Assembly: GCA_023299895.1 (NCBI GenBank)
Contig: JALZWI010000250.1
Span: 1 to 12,175 of the forward strand
DNA length: 12,175 bases
Direction: 5' to 3'
Source of the DNA: Arenicella sp.
GTDB taxonomy: Bacteria; Pseudomonadota; Gammaproteobacteria; Arenicellales; Arenicellaceae
The notes beneath the pieces were generated by a model that was not told the DNA's origin, did not search any database, and saw only the letters and a program-made list of their open reading frames with translations. A program made the translations under genes and the position numbers. Shown here piece by piece: positions 1 through 8,065 of this stretch (its first letter is position 1; every line of letters starts with the position of its first letter).

Positions 1-292
1 CGGTGGATTTTACGCCGTACATAAAGAGCGTCCATTTTATAATGACTTGGTCAGCTTTATGACCTCTGGGCCGGTACAAGTGCAAGCCTTAGAGGGTGAG
101 AATGCCATTGCAGCACATCGTGATGTGATGGGTGCAACAAATCCATCCGAAGCAGCACCGGGTACAATACGTGCTGACTTTGCCGACAGTATTGATGAAA
201 ATGCGGTACACGGATCGGATGCGCCTGAAACAGCTGCAGTTGAAATAGCCTTCTTTTTCGGTGAAGACGGCGTTTGTCCTCGCACTCGATAA
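1..292 (+). CDS. ndk: Nucleoside diphosphate kinase (3' part; 5' end outside window)
   Basis: Cytoplasmic enzyme that transfers the gamma phosphate from ATP to other (d)NDPs through a phospho-histidine, balancing nucleotide pools. The reading frame enters at base 2 ([12 protein letters not shown]...) and ends at the TAA at 290-292, giving 96 residues that correspond to about residue 48 to the end of the usual ~143-residue protein. Visible family signatures are FMTSGPV, LEGENAI, the [18 protein letters not shown] block and the active-site segment NAVHGSD, whose histidine codon is at 209-211 and is the phosphorylated residue by homology. The C-terminus EDGVCPRTR is also typical. The gene is intact as far as it can be seen. 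It lies 24 bases before rlmN, as in many gammaproteobacteria, and no terminator lies between them, so cotranscription is likely. Confidence 0.97.
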   Translation, partial: GGFYAVHKERPFYNDLVSFMTSGPVQVQALEGENAIAAHRDVMGATNPSEAAPGTIRADFADSIDENAVHGSDAPETAAVEIAFFFGEDGVCPRTR

Positions 293-316
293 ACGTGTAT
301 TGGTCGACTTTTTAGT

Positions 317-1420
317 ATGCAAACTCAAGCTAATTTGATGGGCTTTGATCGCCAATCGATGGAAAAATATTTTCATGAGCTTGGTGAAAAGTCATTTCGT
401 GCCACACAAGTCATGAAATGGATTCATCAAGTTGGCGTGCGTGACTTTACTCAAATGACTAATTTAAGTAAGTCATTACGCGAACAATTGAGTCAGCAAG
501 CAGTGATAAGCGTGCCAGAAATTATGTCGGACAACCTCTCAGAAGATGGTACACGCAAGTGGCTACTTAAAGTGCCAGGTAAAAGTGCGATTGAAATGGT
601 ATTTATTCCTGAGGATTCGCGCGGCACTTTATGTGTTTCATCGCAAGTTGGTTGCACGTTGAATTGCTCTTTTTGCGCAACGGGTAAGCAGGGTTATAAT
701 CGTGACTTGACGACTGCTGAAATTATTGCGCAAGTTTGGCTAGCGAAACATTTATTAGCTGAGCAATATCAAACAGATCAACGTATTGTGTCGAATGTCG
801 TGATGATGGGGATGGGCGAACCATTGATGAATTTTGACAATGTCGTCTCTGCTATGCACATTATGCAAGACGATTTTTGTTTTGGATTGTCTAAGCGCCG
901 CGTTACTTTAAGTACAGCGGGTGTGGTGCCGATGATTGATAAACTCAAAGAAGAGTGTCCGGTCAGTTTGGCTGTTTCATTGCATGCACCTAACGATGAG
1001 TTGCGTAATGAACTGGTGCCTCTTAATAAAAAGTACCCAATTAAACAATTGCTCGATGCTTGTAACCGTTATGTGGCGGACTCTCCTCGTTCACGAGTTA
1101 CGTTTGAGTATGTGATGCTGCAGGGCATAAATGATGAGCTTGAGCATGCTCATCAACTTGCTGAGTTAATGCAGATTGTGCCGGGAAAAGTTAACTTAAT
1201 TCCATTCAATAGCTTTGAGGGAATTGATTATTTACGTTCTTCAAACTCTAGAATTAATCGTTTTCGTGATATTTTGCATGATAATGGCGTGATTGCGACC
1301 GTTAGACGTACGCGTGGTGATGATATTGAGGCTGCGTGTGGGCAGTTAGCAGGTGATGTAATGGATCGTACCCGTCGTGCGGAAAAATTTAAACAAAAGC
1401 AGGCTGAAAAAATACAATGA
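317..1420 (+). CDS. rlmN: Dual-specificity 23S rRNA (A2503-C2) / tRNA (A37-C2) methyltransferase
   Basis: Radical SAM enzyme that makes 2-methyladenosine at A2503 of 23S rRNA in the peptidyl transferase centre and, in gammaproteobacteria, at A37 of some tRNAs. The 367 residues are close to the family length (384 in E. coli). The [4Fe-4S] cluster motif is C113-x3-C117-x2-C120. The two catalytic cysteines of the methyl-transfer mechanism are present: C106, seven residues before the cluster as in the E. coli enzyme, and C341 in [13 protein letters not shown]. Other signatures are [34 protein letters not shown] and NLIPFNSF. The ATG at 317 is used although no clear Shine-Dalgarno precedes it; the ATG at codon 8 is an alternative. 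The 3' end overlaps the next gene by four bases. Confidence 0.97.
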   Translation: MQTQANLMGFDRQSMEKYFHELGEKSFRATQVMKWIHQVGVRDFTQMTNLSKSLREQLSQQAVISVPEIMSDNLSEDGTRKWLLKVPGKSAIEMVFIPEDSRGTLCVSSQVGCTLNCSFCATGKQGYNRDLTTAEIIAQVWLAKHLLAEQYQTDQRIVSNVVMMGMGEPLMNFDNVVSAMHIMQDDFCFGLSKRRVTLSTAGVVPMIDKLKEECPVSLAVSLHAPNDELRNELVPLNKKYPIKQLLDACNRYVADSPRSRVTFEYVMLQGINDELEHAHQLAELMQIVPGKVNLIPFNSFEGIDYLRSSNSRINRFRDILHDNGVIATVRRTRGDDIEAACGQLAGDVMDRTRRAEKFKQKQAEKIQ

Positions 1421-2232
1421 CCACTATGCAGCGATTAAAGCAGCAATTAAGAATAGAGAAATTTGATTTGAACTTGTGCAAAATATTAGCTCTAATGGTC
1501 ATTGTGCTGCTGAGTGCTTGTGTTACCAGTCAATCTACGGGTAGTGCAGCCAATCGACCCGTTACTGACAGAGCAATGGTGCATGCTAAGCTGGCGCATG
1601 GATATTTGAAGCAAAAGCAATATGCAGTAGCAAAAGAGGAATTGGATGATGCGCTTGATATCAACCCTAATCATTCTGAAAGTAATTATGTAATGGCACT
1701 GTTGATGCTTGAACTAAAACAGTACGAAGAAACTGAGAAATATTTTACTCATGCAGTAAAAGCTGATAATACAAACTCTGAGGCTGCACATGATTTTGGC
1801 ACGTATTTATGTCAGACCGGTCGTGAACGTGAAGCTATAGGTTATTTTGATATAGCCACTTCGAATCCTTTGTTTCAACAATCTCAGCTAAGCTATATGC
1901 GGGCAGGAGAGTGCTTGGCTCGAATCGACGACCCAGCCGCTGAAAATTATCTACAACGAGCGTTAGCTATTAATCCTCGACTTGGACCGGCTTTGTATCG
2001 TTTGGCACTGCTAAAGTATGATGGACAAGAATATCTTTCTGCGAGGGCTTATATTCAACGCTATATTGCCATTAACAAACCGCAACCTGCATCACTTCTG
2101 TTGGCTTATAAAATAGAATCTAAACTGGGCGCGGCTGATTTTGCCAGTGAATATCGTCAAAAATTGTTAGAGGATTTTTCTGGGTCTGAACAAGCGAGAG
2201 AGATTCGGCAAGAGTCATCAAAGGTTCGTTAG
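1417..2232 (+). CDS. pilW: Type IV pilus biogenesis/stability lipoprotein, TPR protein
   Basis: Homologue of the PilF/PilW family, outer-membrane lipoproteins whose tetratricopeptide repeats help the PilQ secretin multimerise and so support type IV pilus assembly. A hydrophobic stretch (about residues 23-34) ends in a lipobox LSA-C35, so Cys35 should be lipidated after signal peptidase II cleavage. TPR-like helical pairs run from about residue 56 to 250, for example [40 protein letters not shown] and [21 protein letters not shown]. The ATG overlaps the rlmN stop as ATGA, which suggests translational coupling. The region before the hydrophobic core is long (about 22 residues). A TTG at 1468 would give a shorter, more ordinary signal peptide, so the exact start is uncertain. 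No other pilus gene is present here, but this position beside rlmN is where the family is normally found. Confidence 0.9.
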   Translation: MTTMQRLKQQLRIEKFDLNLCKILALMVIVLLSACVTSQSTGSAANRPVTDRAMVHAKLAHGYLKQKQYAVAKEELDDALDINPNHSESNYVMALLMLELKQYEETEKYFTHAVKADNTNSEAAHDFGTYLCQTGREREAIGYFDIATSNPLFQQSQLSYMRAGECLARIDDPAAENYLQRALAINPRLGPALYRLALLKYDGQEYLSARAYIQRYIAINKPQPASLLLAYKIESKLGAADFASEYRQKLLEDFSGSEQAREIRQESSKVR

Positions 2233-2325
2233 TAGAGCTACAAACTATAATTTTAATGGTGTCTGACTGACACACAATCTGGGGAGCCAAACTCGTTGGG
2301 CTTTTGGATTGATAGAGGTATTTTG

Positions 2326-3174
2326 ATGGAAGATAAAGATATACAACTTAAAGATACTTTTGAACTTCCTGTGCAGCAGGGAAGCGGAAGTATTTTAGCG
2401 GTTGAACGAAAAAAACAAAATAAAACTGCACAAGAGATAGCTAGCGAGTTAAATTTGTCTGTGTCTCAAATTCGTACTATTGAATTAGACCAGACGGATG
2501 GTTTGCCAGAACCAACCTATGTACGTGGCTATATTCGCTCTTATGCAAATTTATTAGGGCTTGATCCCGACCAGGTTTTAAAAAATTATCTAAACCCAAA
2601 TTGGCAAAAATCATCAAGATTGGATGAAATGCCAAGAGGGATTGGTAGTGCAGAAGAACGTCCGAGCAACGGTGGTTCGAAGTCACGCTTATTCGGAGTG
2701 TTGTTGTTACTTGCCGCTATTGGCGGATTTTTATGGTATTCAGGCTATCTCGACAGTCTAATTGGCTCTGACTCAAGCCTTGGCATTGTTACTACGCCAG
2801 TAGCGAGCACTGAACCTGCTAGCGATAATCTTGTTAATACTGCTGACGTTGATTTAACAGCATCAGTAGCAACCGAACAGTTTGATGAAATAGCTGTAGA
2901 TACGAATGAAGAGCCATTGCAAGCCAACGCAGAAAGTGAACTTGTTTTAACGTTTACGCAAACATCATGGGTTGATATTCGTGACAGCGCTGACAATAGA
3001 TTAGCCTATAAAAGTTATGTTACCGGTGAAGAGTTGATTGTCTCCAATGAAGGACCAATGAGTGTATTTATTGGTAATGCTGAAGGCGTGGCCATTCAAT
3101 ATAACGGTGCAGTCCTTGATATTGAACAATATCGTGAAGGTGTTTATGCAAAGTTTGTCGTTAACGATGACTAA
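2326..3174 (+). CDS. rodZ: Cytoskeletal cell-shape protein RodZ (HTH, one TM, DUF4115)
   Basis: Bitopic inner-membrane protein that links MreB filaments to the cell-wall elongation machinery. Domains in order (282-residue numbering): an N-terminal Cro/C1-like helix-turn-helix of the HTH_25 type at about 19-87 (ILAVERKKQNKTAQEIASEL, then PEPTYVRGYIRSYANLLGLD); a basic-flanked transmembrane helix at about 122-140; an acidic, Ser/Thr-rich periplasmic linker; and a C-terminal DUF4115 domain at about 205-280 (LVLTFTQTSWVDIRDSADNR). The start is the ATG at 2326 because GAGGT at 2315-2319 is a good Shine-Dalgarno six bases upstream. An in-frame TTG at 2296 would add ten residues but has no such site. 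The gene lies 93 bases after the pilus lipoprotein gene and 29 bases before hisS. Confidence 0.95.
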   Translation: MEDKDIQLKDTFELPVQQGSGSILAVERKKQNKTAQEIASELNLSVSQIRTIELDQTDGLPEPTYVRGYIRSYANLLGLDPDQVLKNYLNPNWQKSSRLDEMPRGIGSAEERPSNGGSKSRLFGVLLLLAAIGGFLWYSGYLDSLIGSDSSLGIVTTPVASTEPASDNLVNTADVDLTASVATEQFDEIAVDTNEEPLQANAESELVLTFTQTSWVDIRDSADNRLAYKSYVTGEELIVSNEGPMSVFIGNAEGVAIQYNGAVLDIEQYREGVYAKFVVNDD

Positions 3175-3203
3175 ATAGATTTTTGACTTTATTTGTAAAT
3201 TCG

Positions 3204-4502
3204 ATGAGCGCAAAAAAAAATCAAATTAAAGCCATTCGTGGCATGAACGATATTTTACCTGTGGATACTGCTGTTTGGATGGCAGTGGAGCAGGTGTGTG
3301 CATCTGTGCTTGCCAATCATAATTATCAGCAAATTCGTACTCCTATGGTTGAAAGTACCCATTTGTTTACCCGCTCAATCGGGGCTGAAACTGATATTGT
3401 GTCAAGAGAGATGTATACCTTTGAGGACCGTAATGGCGACAGCCTGACGCTACGACCCGAAGGCACTGCAAGCTGTGTAAGAGCGGGTATAGAAAACGGT
3501 TTGTTTTATAACCAGTTACAGCGTTTATGGTACATCGGGCCGATGTTTCGGCATGAACGCCCACAGAAAGGCCGTTACCGTCAATTTCATCAAATTGGCG
3601 TTGAGAGTTATGGTTGGCCGACACCTGATATTGAAGCTGAAATTATTTCAATGTCGGCACAAATATTTGCCCGATTGGGTTTAAAAAAGACACACTTACA
3701 AATTAATAGTTTGGGTGACAAGCAAACTCGTAGTCAATATCGTGAGGCGTTAGTTAGTTATTTAGCGGAATACGTTGATCAGTTAGATGATGACAGTCAG
3801 CGCAGATTGACGACTAATCCGCTACGCATCTTAGATAGTAAAAATGCGCAAGTACAAGACTTGTTGAAAGACGCGCCGAGCATCATTGATTTTTTGAGTG
3901 AGGATTCCGCTAATGATTTCACTCAACTGCAAGCTTATTTGAGTCAATTAGGAATAGAGTTCTCAGTTAATCCACGACTGGTTCGTGGTTTGGATTACTA
4001 CAACAACACTGTTTTTGAGTGGGTAAATGAAGATTTTGGTGCGCAATCTACAGTGTGTGCTGGAGGTCGCTATGACAGCATGGTTGAGCAACTGGGTGGT
4101 GCTGCAACACCAGGTGTCGGTTTTGGAATGGGGCTTGAGCGATTAGTTCAGATTTTGCAAGAGCAGGAGGCGGATGTCTCTAAAACCAGTAATAGACCAG
4201 ATGTTTTTTTGATTTCTGTTGGTGCTAAAGCACGTGCTCAGGCCCTAGTGTTACAGCGATGTTTGACTAATGAATCAGTGAAGGTGGCTCTTTATTGCGG
4301 TGAAGGGAGTATTAAAAATCAGTTTAAACGGGCAGATAAAAGCGGCGCTTTATTAGCCTTAATTATAGGTGAAGAGGAGGCTGCCCAAGGTCAGGTGGCT
4401 GTTAAAATGCTAGTTCGGCATGAGACAAGCCAAGAACAACAACAAACTATTGATCAAAAGCAAGCCCTGAACTGGGTGACTAATCTTTTAGAATCGCTAT
4501 AA
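3204..4502 (+). CDS. hisS: Histidyl-tRNA synthetase (class II)
   Basis: Charges tRNA-His with histidine in the cytoplasm. The 432-residue length fits the bacterial enzyme (424 in E. coli). All hallmarks are visible: N-terminal IRGMNDILP; TFEDRNGDSLTLRPEGT; class II motif 2 around residues 107-132 (RLWYIGPMFRHERPQKGRY); the histidine-binding HisA motif RGLDYYNNTVFEW at 261-273; CAGGRYDSMVEQLGG; motif 3 GFGMGLERL at 306-314; and a C-terminal anticodon-binding domain from about residue 333. The ATG at 3204 gives MSAKKNQIKAIRGMND, matching the usual N-terminus. A TTG at 3183 would add seven unlikely residues. No clear Shine-Dalgarno is seen, only an A/T-rich leader. ispG is expected just upstream and is not there. 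Confidence 0.97.
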   Translation: MSAKKNQIKAIRGMNDILPVDTAVWMAVEQVCASVLANHNYQQIRTPMVESTHLFTRSIGAETDIVSREMYTFEDRNGDSLTLRPEGTASCVRAGIENGLFYNQLQRLWYIGPMFRHERPQKGRYRQFHQIGVESYGWPTPDIEAEIISMSAQIFARLGLKKTHLQINSLGDKQTRSQYREALVSYLAEYVDQLDDDSQRRLTTNPLRILDSKNAQVQDLLKDAPSIIDFLSEDSANDFTQLQAYLSQLGIEFSVNPRLVRGLDYYNNTVFEWVNEDFGAQSTVCAGGRYDSMVEQLGGAATPGVGFGMGLERLVQILQEQEADVSKTSNRPDVFLISVGAKARAQALVLQRCLTNESVKVALYCGEGSIKNQFKRADKSGALLALIIGEEEAAQGQVAVKMLVRHETSQEQQQTIDQKQALNWVTNLLESL

Positions 4503-4634
4503 TGCTCGCACTGTATTGCACAAGCTAAGTTGAGTGACCTAAATTTTAGCTCATTCAAAACATGAGACTGAAGGCATTACGTCGATTAACAACGACTTTT
4601 TTATATAAAAAGTTACAACCAAATATGAATTAAA
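4503..4634 (+). other. hisS-yfgM intergenic region with a 29-base dyad
   Basis: At 132 bases this is the longest gap within the + strand operon. It holds a near-perfect palindrome at 4530-4558, entered separately. Downstream an AT-rich stretch contains TATAAA at 4604-4609, which could be a -10 box for yfgM-bamB-der, but I find no convincing -35 at the right distance. The bases just before the yfgM start lack a Shine-Dalgarno. A secondary promoter for the last three genes is plausible but unproven. Confidence 0.3.
4530..4558. repeat. Near-perfect inverted repeat downstream of hisS
   Basis: The outer arms TTGAGTGA (4530-4537) and TCATTCAA (4551-4558) pair over 8 bases with one G-T wobble. After one C-C mismatch the inner arms CTAAA (4539-4543) and TTTAG (4545-4549) pair again around a single central T. 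No T-run follows on either strand, so this is not an ordinary intrinsic terminator. It overlaps a second, mutually exclusive pairing: AGCTAA at 4523-4528 with TTAGCT at 4546-4551. It could be a protein-binding operator, an mRNA processing or stabilising hairpin, or chance. Confidence 0.5.
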
Positions 4635-5315
4635 ATGGCAGACGATATTTTATTAACCCCTGAAGAGCAGGACGAAAAAGCCAGAAAATGGTTTAAAGAG
4701 AATGGCTTGTCCCTAGCGATTGGCATTGCTCTTGGCTTGGGTGCAATTCTAGGTTACAACCAATATAAAGCAAAAATACAAACAGATGCAGAGGGTGCTT
4801 CGTTGTTGTACAGTAATATCGTAGAACGAGTATCAGCGTCTAGTATTGTTGATATTGCTGCTGATGTGGCTACTTTAAAAGCGAATTATCCTAGCAGCCC
4901 TTATGCAGCAAAGGCTGTCATGGTTAATGCGGCGCAATTAGCAAAAAGTGATATGCAAGCTGCGATTAACGAATATCAATGGGCGAGTGATCATGCTGAT
5001 GAATTGGGCGTACAACATGCCGCACGAATTCGTCAGGCTAAATTGTATTTGGCAATGAATGATATAGATACGGCTACTCGTTTAGCCTCTCAACAACCTT
5101 ACGATAACTTTGCTTCGCATTACCTTGAGATTTTAGGCGACATTGCGGTTAAGCAAACTAAGCTTGCACAAGCCTATGATTATTATCTACAGGCTAACGA
5201 GCAGCTTCTCGCTAGTGATGCATCCTATGCTAGTGTGTTGAATTTAAAAATGGCGCCGCTTCCTAAACCGGAATCTAAACCGGAACCTAAACCTGCTGAC
5301 GCAGACCCAGAATAG
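4635..5315 (+). CDS. yfgM: YfgM family ancillary SecYEG translocon protein
   Basis: Single-pass inner-membrane protein with a periplasmic TPR-like domain. In E. coli YfgM associates with the SecYEG translocon and the chaperone PpiD and has been linked to envelope stress control. The 226 residues start with a short acidic cytoplasmic segment (DDILLTPEEQDEKARKWFKE), followed by one transmembrane helix at about 24-42 rich in G, A, I and L, then TPR_21-type helices to about residue 205. The tail (from residue 210) is a Pro/Lys/Glu segment made by a 12-base repeat. The position between hisS and bamB is the canonical one. The ATG at 4635 has no Shine-Dalgarno, but the N-terminus fits the family well. 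Confidence 0.93.
   Translation: MADDILLTPEEQDEKARKWFKENGLSLAIGIALGLGAILGYNQYKAKIQTDAEGASLLYSNIVERVSASSIVDIAADVATLKANYPSSPYAAKAVMVNAAQLAKSDMQAAINEYQWASDHADELGVQHAARIRQAKLYLAMNDIDTATRLASQQPYDNFASHYLEILGDIAVKQTKLAQAYDYYLQANEQLLASDASYASVLNLKMAPLPKPESKPEPKPADADPE
5262..5297 (+). repeat. Three 12-base in-frame tandem repeats in the yfgM tail
   Basis: Units at 5262-5273 (CCTAAACCGGAA), 5274-5285 (one change) and 5286-5297 (more diverged) encode PKPE, SKPE and PKPA. Slippage would add or remove four residues without shifting the frame, so the length of this charged, Pro-rich tail may vary between strains. Confidence 0.8.
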
Positions 5316-5365
5316 AAAATATTGGCCTGAATACAGTAAGCCACGTTAATTAATAATTGGTTTTT

Positions 5366-6544
5366 ATGAACATGAAAATACTTCGTTTTACATTAGTGAT
5401 GCTTATGTTAGTTGGCTTATCGGCTTGTGGTTCAGCCTCTAAAGATAGTGGTTATTTCGAGGTTGAAGAGCCTGCAAAAAAACCGTCTGTAAAGAACCAA
5501 ACTAAGCTGGTTAATAACTGGCGTGTGAAGCTTGGTAATAAAATTGATGAAGGTGATGCTATTTTATCGCCAGCATTATCTGGTGCGTATATTTACGCAG
5601 CTGCCACAAACGGCCGTATTGTTAAGATTGATGTAAACACCGGTAAGCGTGTATGGCGAACTGAGTTAGAAGACGTAGCAATTTCAGCGGGCGTTAGTGT
5701 TGGTTCAGGCTTAGTTTTGGCAGGCACAGATCAAGGACTTGTCTATGCGCTTAATGTTGAGGATGGTTCGATTAATTGGACAGCTCAGCTTAGCACTGAA
5801 ATTCTTGCTAGTCCGGTGATTGGTGATGACATCGTGGTTGCCCGCAGTAGTGATGGAAGAGTCTATGGTATCGACCCATATCAAGGTGAAATTATTTGGA
5901 CTATAAGCCGAGAATTACCACCATTAACATTACGTGGAGAATCTAAACCCCTTATTGTTCAAGGTGTCGTTATTGCAGGTTTCCCTGACGGTACTTTAGC
6001 TGCAATTGAAGCTATTAATGGACGTGCTTTATGGGATTTTCCGATTTCTTTTCCAAGCGGTAATAACGAGATTGATCGTCTTGCAGATATAGATACAACA
6101 CCTTTATTAGTCGGTAATTATGTTTATATTACTTCTTATCAAGAAGTAACTCATGCACTAAACATTGTGGAACAACGTATTGAGTGGAGTGCTGATGTGT
6201 CATCGACATACTCATTTTCTTATGATGCTGCTCATTTATATGTAAGTGACAATAAAGGCGTTGTACATCAATTGGATCGAAGCACTGGTGAAAATATGTG
6301 GTCACAAGAAGGCTTGCGCTTGCGTAACATCAGCGCACCTATTTCTATCGGACCATATGTCATTGTTGGTGATGGCGGTGGCAGTTTGTATGTTATGAAT
6401 AAAGTCGATGGCAGCTATGTTGGTAAACATAACCTAGGTGCAACTACCGTTATTGGAGAGCCAATCGTTGATGGTGATATTATTTATTTCATGGAAAGTG
6501 ACGGCGAATTACATTCTATTAGTATTGTTCCTAAAACCAGTTAA
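5366..6544 (+). CDS. bamB: Outer-membrane protein assembly factor BamB (lipoprotein)
   Basis: Lipoprotein subunit of the BAM complex; it binds BamA on the periplasmic face of the outer membrane and assists beta-barrel insertion. The chosen ATG at 5366 gives 392 residues, the same length as E. coli BamB. The signal peptide MNMKILRFTLVMLMLVGLSA ends in a lipobox LSA-C21. The rest is an eight-bladed beta-propeller of PQQ-like repeats with recurring blade signatures such as GRIVKIDVNTGKRVW, GLVYALNVEDGSINW, GRVYGIDPYQGEIIW, GTLAAIEAINGRALW and GVVHQLDRSTGENMW. The conserved stretch ELPPLTLRGESKPLI is also present. An upstream in-frame TTG (5357) and a downstream ATG (5372) are less likely starts. 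The gene lies 50 bases after yfgM and 62 before der, the usual gammaproteobacterial order. Confidence 0.96.
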   Translation: MNMKILRFTLVMLMLVGLSACGSASKDSGYFEVEEPAKKPSVKNQTKLVNNWRVKLGNKIDEGDAILSPALSGAYIYAAATNGRIVKIDVNTGKRVWRTELEDVAISAGVSVGSGLVLAGTDQGLVYALNVEDGSINWTAQLSTEILASPVIGDDIVVARSSDGRVYGIDPYQGEIIWTISRELPPLTLRGESKPLIVQGVVIAGFPDGTLAAIEAINGRALWDFPISFPSGNNEIDRLADIDTTPLLVGNYVYITSYQEVTHALNIVEQRIEWSADVSSTYSFSYDAAHLYVSDNKGVVHQLDRSTGENMWSQEGLRLRNISAPISIGPYVIVGDGGGSLYVMNKVDGSYVGKHNLGATTVIGEPIVDGDIIYFMESDGELHSISIVPKTS

Positions 6545-6606
6545 TTTCTGCAGAACGAATCAAACCATCGTTAAAAGAGACCTTGTGTTAACTGCTAAGC
6601 TAGATT

Positions 6607-8064
6607 ATGACAACCTTGGAAAATAACTATCAAGAGCCGGATGCTTTTTACCAAATTGAACCACCAAAACCAATTATCTCAATTGTTGGTAGGCCAAATG
6701 TAGGCAAATCGACACTTTATAATCGAATTACACGTAGTCGTGACGCAATTGTGGATGATCGACCTGGGGTGACTCGTGATCGTATGGTTGGTGTTGGCCG
6801 GGGCGCGAGTAAACCATATTGGATTGTTGATACTGGTGGAATTGAATCGGATAATGAAGAAATTCATGAGCTGATGCGCTTTCAAGTTGATCAAGCCTTG
6901 CAAGACAGTGATGCCGTTATTTTCATCGTCGATGGTCGTGATGGCGCCACACCTGTTGATATTGAAATAGCAGAACAATTACGTCGTAACCCAAATATCA
7001 ATATTTATTTGTCGGTTAATAAAGTTGAAGGTCTACAGAAAGATGCCATTGAAGCTGAATTTTTTAGATTAGGTTTACCCAATATCTATTCTATTTCAGG
7101 TAAAAACGGTGATGGTGTAAAAAAGCTGATCGAACTTATTCTGACTGAGACACAAGGTAAGCAAGACGCGCAAGGCAGTGATTATGAAATACCCTCTGGT
7201 GTTGCTAAGTTAGCCATTATAGGTCGCCCCAATGTTGGAAAATCAACACTGGTAAACAGTTTAGTGGGTGAAGAACGAGTAGTGGTCTATGATATGCCAG
7301 GTACCACACGTGACAGTATTCATGTGCCATTTAAAGTAGGAGATAAAGAATACGTTTTAATTGATACGGCGGGTATGCGCAAAAAATCACGTATTGATGA
7401 TCGTGTTGAGCGTTTTTCGGTAATGAAAACTTTACGCGCGGTTGAATTAGCGCAGGTCGTGGCAATTGTGCTGGATGCACGTGACGGCATTGTTGACCAA
7501 GATAACCGTTTACTTAATCTTGTATTTAATAGTGGTCGCTCGCTAATGATATTGATTAATAAGTGGGATGGTATGAGTCAATATGATCGTGATCAAATTA
7601 AAGCTCAGATAGACCGTAAGTTCAGTCATATGGGTAATATTCCAATTGAATTTATTTCAGCTAAGTTTGGTAAAGGCATCAAAAAAATTATGCCCCTAAT
7701 CGATAAACTTTATGTTTCTGGAATGACTGAAATGGGGACAGGCCGAATCAACCGAATACTCGAAGACGCTCAGGAAAGGCGTAATCCACCGATGATTGGT
7801 AATTATCGAATTAAATTAAAATATGGGCATCAAGGTGGTATGAATCCGCCACATGTGATCATTCATGGTAATCAGTTAGACAAGGTGCCCTTAACGTATC
7901 AGCGCTACTTATCTAATACCTTTGAAAAAGAATTTAATATGATCGGTACCAAAGTGAAACTGACTTTCAAAACGTCAGAAAACCCATACTTTGATCAAGA
8001 CGCCAAAACTTCTCGTAAAAGCAAAGACCATGTTAAGTACCGTGGTCGTAAAAAGAGTCAATAA
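6607..8064 (+). CDS. der: Ribosome-assembly GTPase Der (EngA), tandem GTPase domains
   Basis: Essential GTPase of 50S subunit maturation, with two G domains and a C-terminal KH-like domain. First G domain: G1 GRPNVGKST at residues 28-36, TRDR switch region, G3 DTGG at 75-78, G4 NKVE at 138-141. Second: G1 GRPNVGKST at 206-214, PGTTRDS, G3 DTAG at 253-256, G4 NKWD at 318-321, G5 SAK at 351-353. The KH-like domain spans about 380-460 (RIKLKYGHQGGMNPPHVIIHG), followed by a basic tail. The first G4 motif has Glu in place of the canonical Asp. The protein has about 20 extra N-terminal residues before the first G1 compared with E. coli, and no internal Met could replace the ATG at 6607. The linker between the G domains is shorter than in E. 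coli. The stop lies one base from the convergent hydrolase stop. Confidence 0.97.
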   Translation: MTTLENNYQEPDAFYQIEPPKPIISIVGRPNVGKSTLYNRITRSRDAIVDDRPGVTRDRMVGVGRGASKPYWIVDTGGIESDNEEIHELMRFQVDQALQDSDAVIFIVDGRDGATPVDIEIAEQLRRNPNINIYLSVNKVEGLQKDAIEAEFFRLGLPNIYSISGKNGDGVKKLIELILTETQGKQDAQGSDYEIPSGVAKLAIIGRPNVGKSTLVNSLVGEERVVVYDMPGTTRDSIHVPFKVGDKEYVLIDTAGMRKKSRIDDRVERFSVMKTLRAVELAQVVAIVLDARDGIVDQDNRLLNLVFNSGRSLMILINKWDGMSQYDRDQIKAQIDRKFSHMGNIPIEFISAKFGKGIKKIMPLIDKLYVSGMTEMGTGRINRILEDAQERRNPPMIGNYRIKLKYGHQGGMNPPHVIIHGNQLDKVPLTYQRYLSNTFEKEFNMIGTKVKLTFKTSENPYFDQDAKTSRKSKDHVKYRGRKKSQ

Positions 8065-8065
8065 A

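Noticed and set aside
89..376. A 95-codon minus-strand frame antisense to ndk and rlmN
   Set aside because: The opposite strand encodes unmistakable Ndk and RlmN residues; the antisense product has no recognisable features.
1142..1153. 12-base perfect palindrome TGAGCATGCTCA, preceded by an AGCTTGAGC core copy at 1137-1145
   Set aside because: It is inside rlmN, encoding a conserved EHAHQ-type segment, so coding constraint explains it. It also shows the AGCTTGAGC core is not unique to the ffs region.
2259..2273. GTGTC-TGACT-GACAC hairpin before rodZ
   Set aside because: A 5-bp stem with no T-run and no repetition elsewhere; likely chance.
3184..3189. TTGACT as a -35 box for hisS
   Set aside because: No -10 element lies at a suitable distance before the ATG at 3204.
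4581..4602. GTCG/CGAC stem followed by six T as a possible hisS terminator
   Set aside because: The stem is only 4 bp with an 8-base loop, too weak for confident intrinsic termination.
6438..6626. A 62-codon + strand frame bridging bamB and der
   Set aside because: It is another frame of the bamB 3' end and the intergenic gap, with no ribosome-binding site or known domain.
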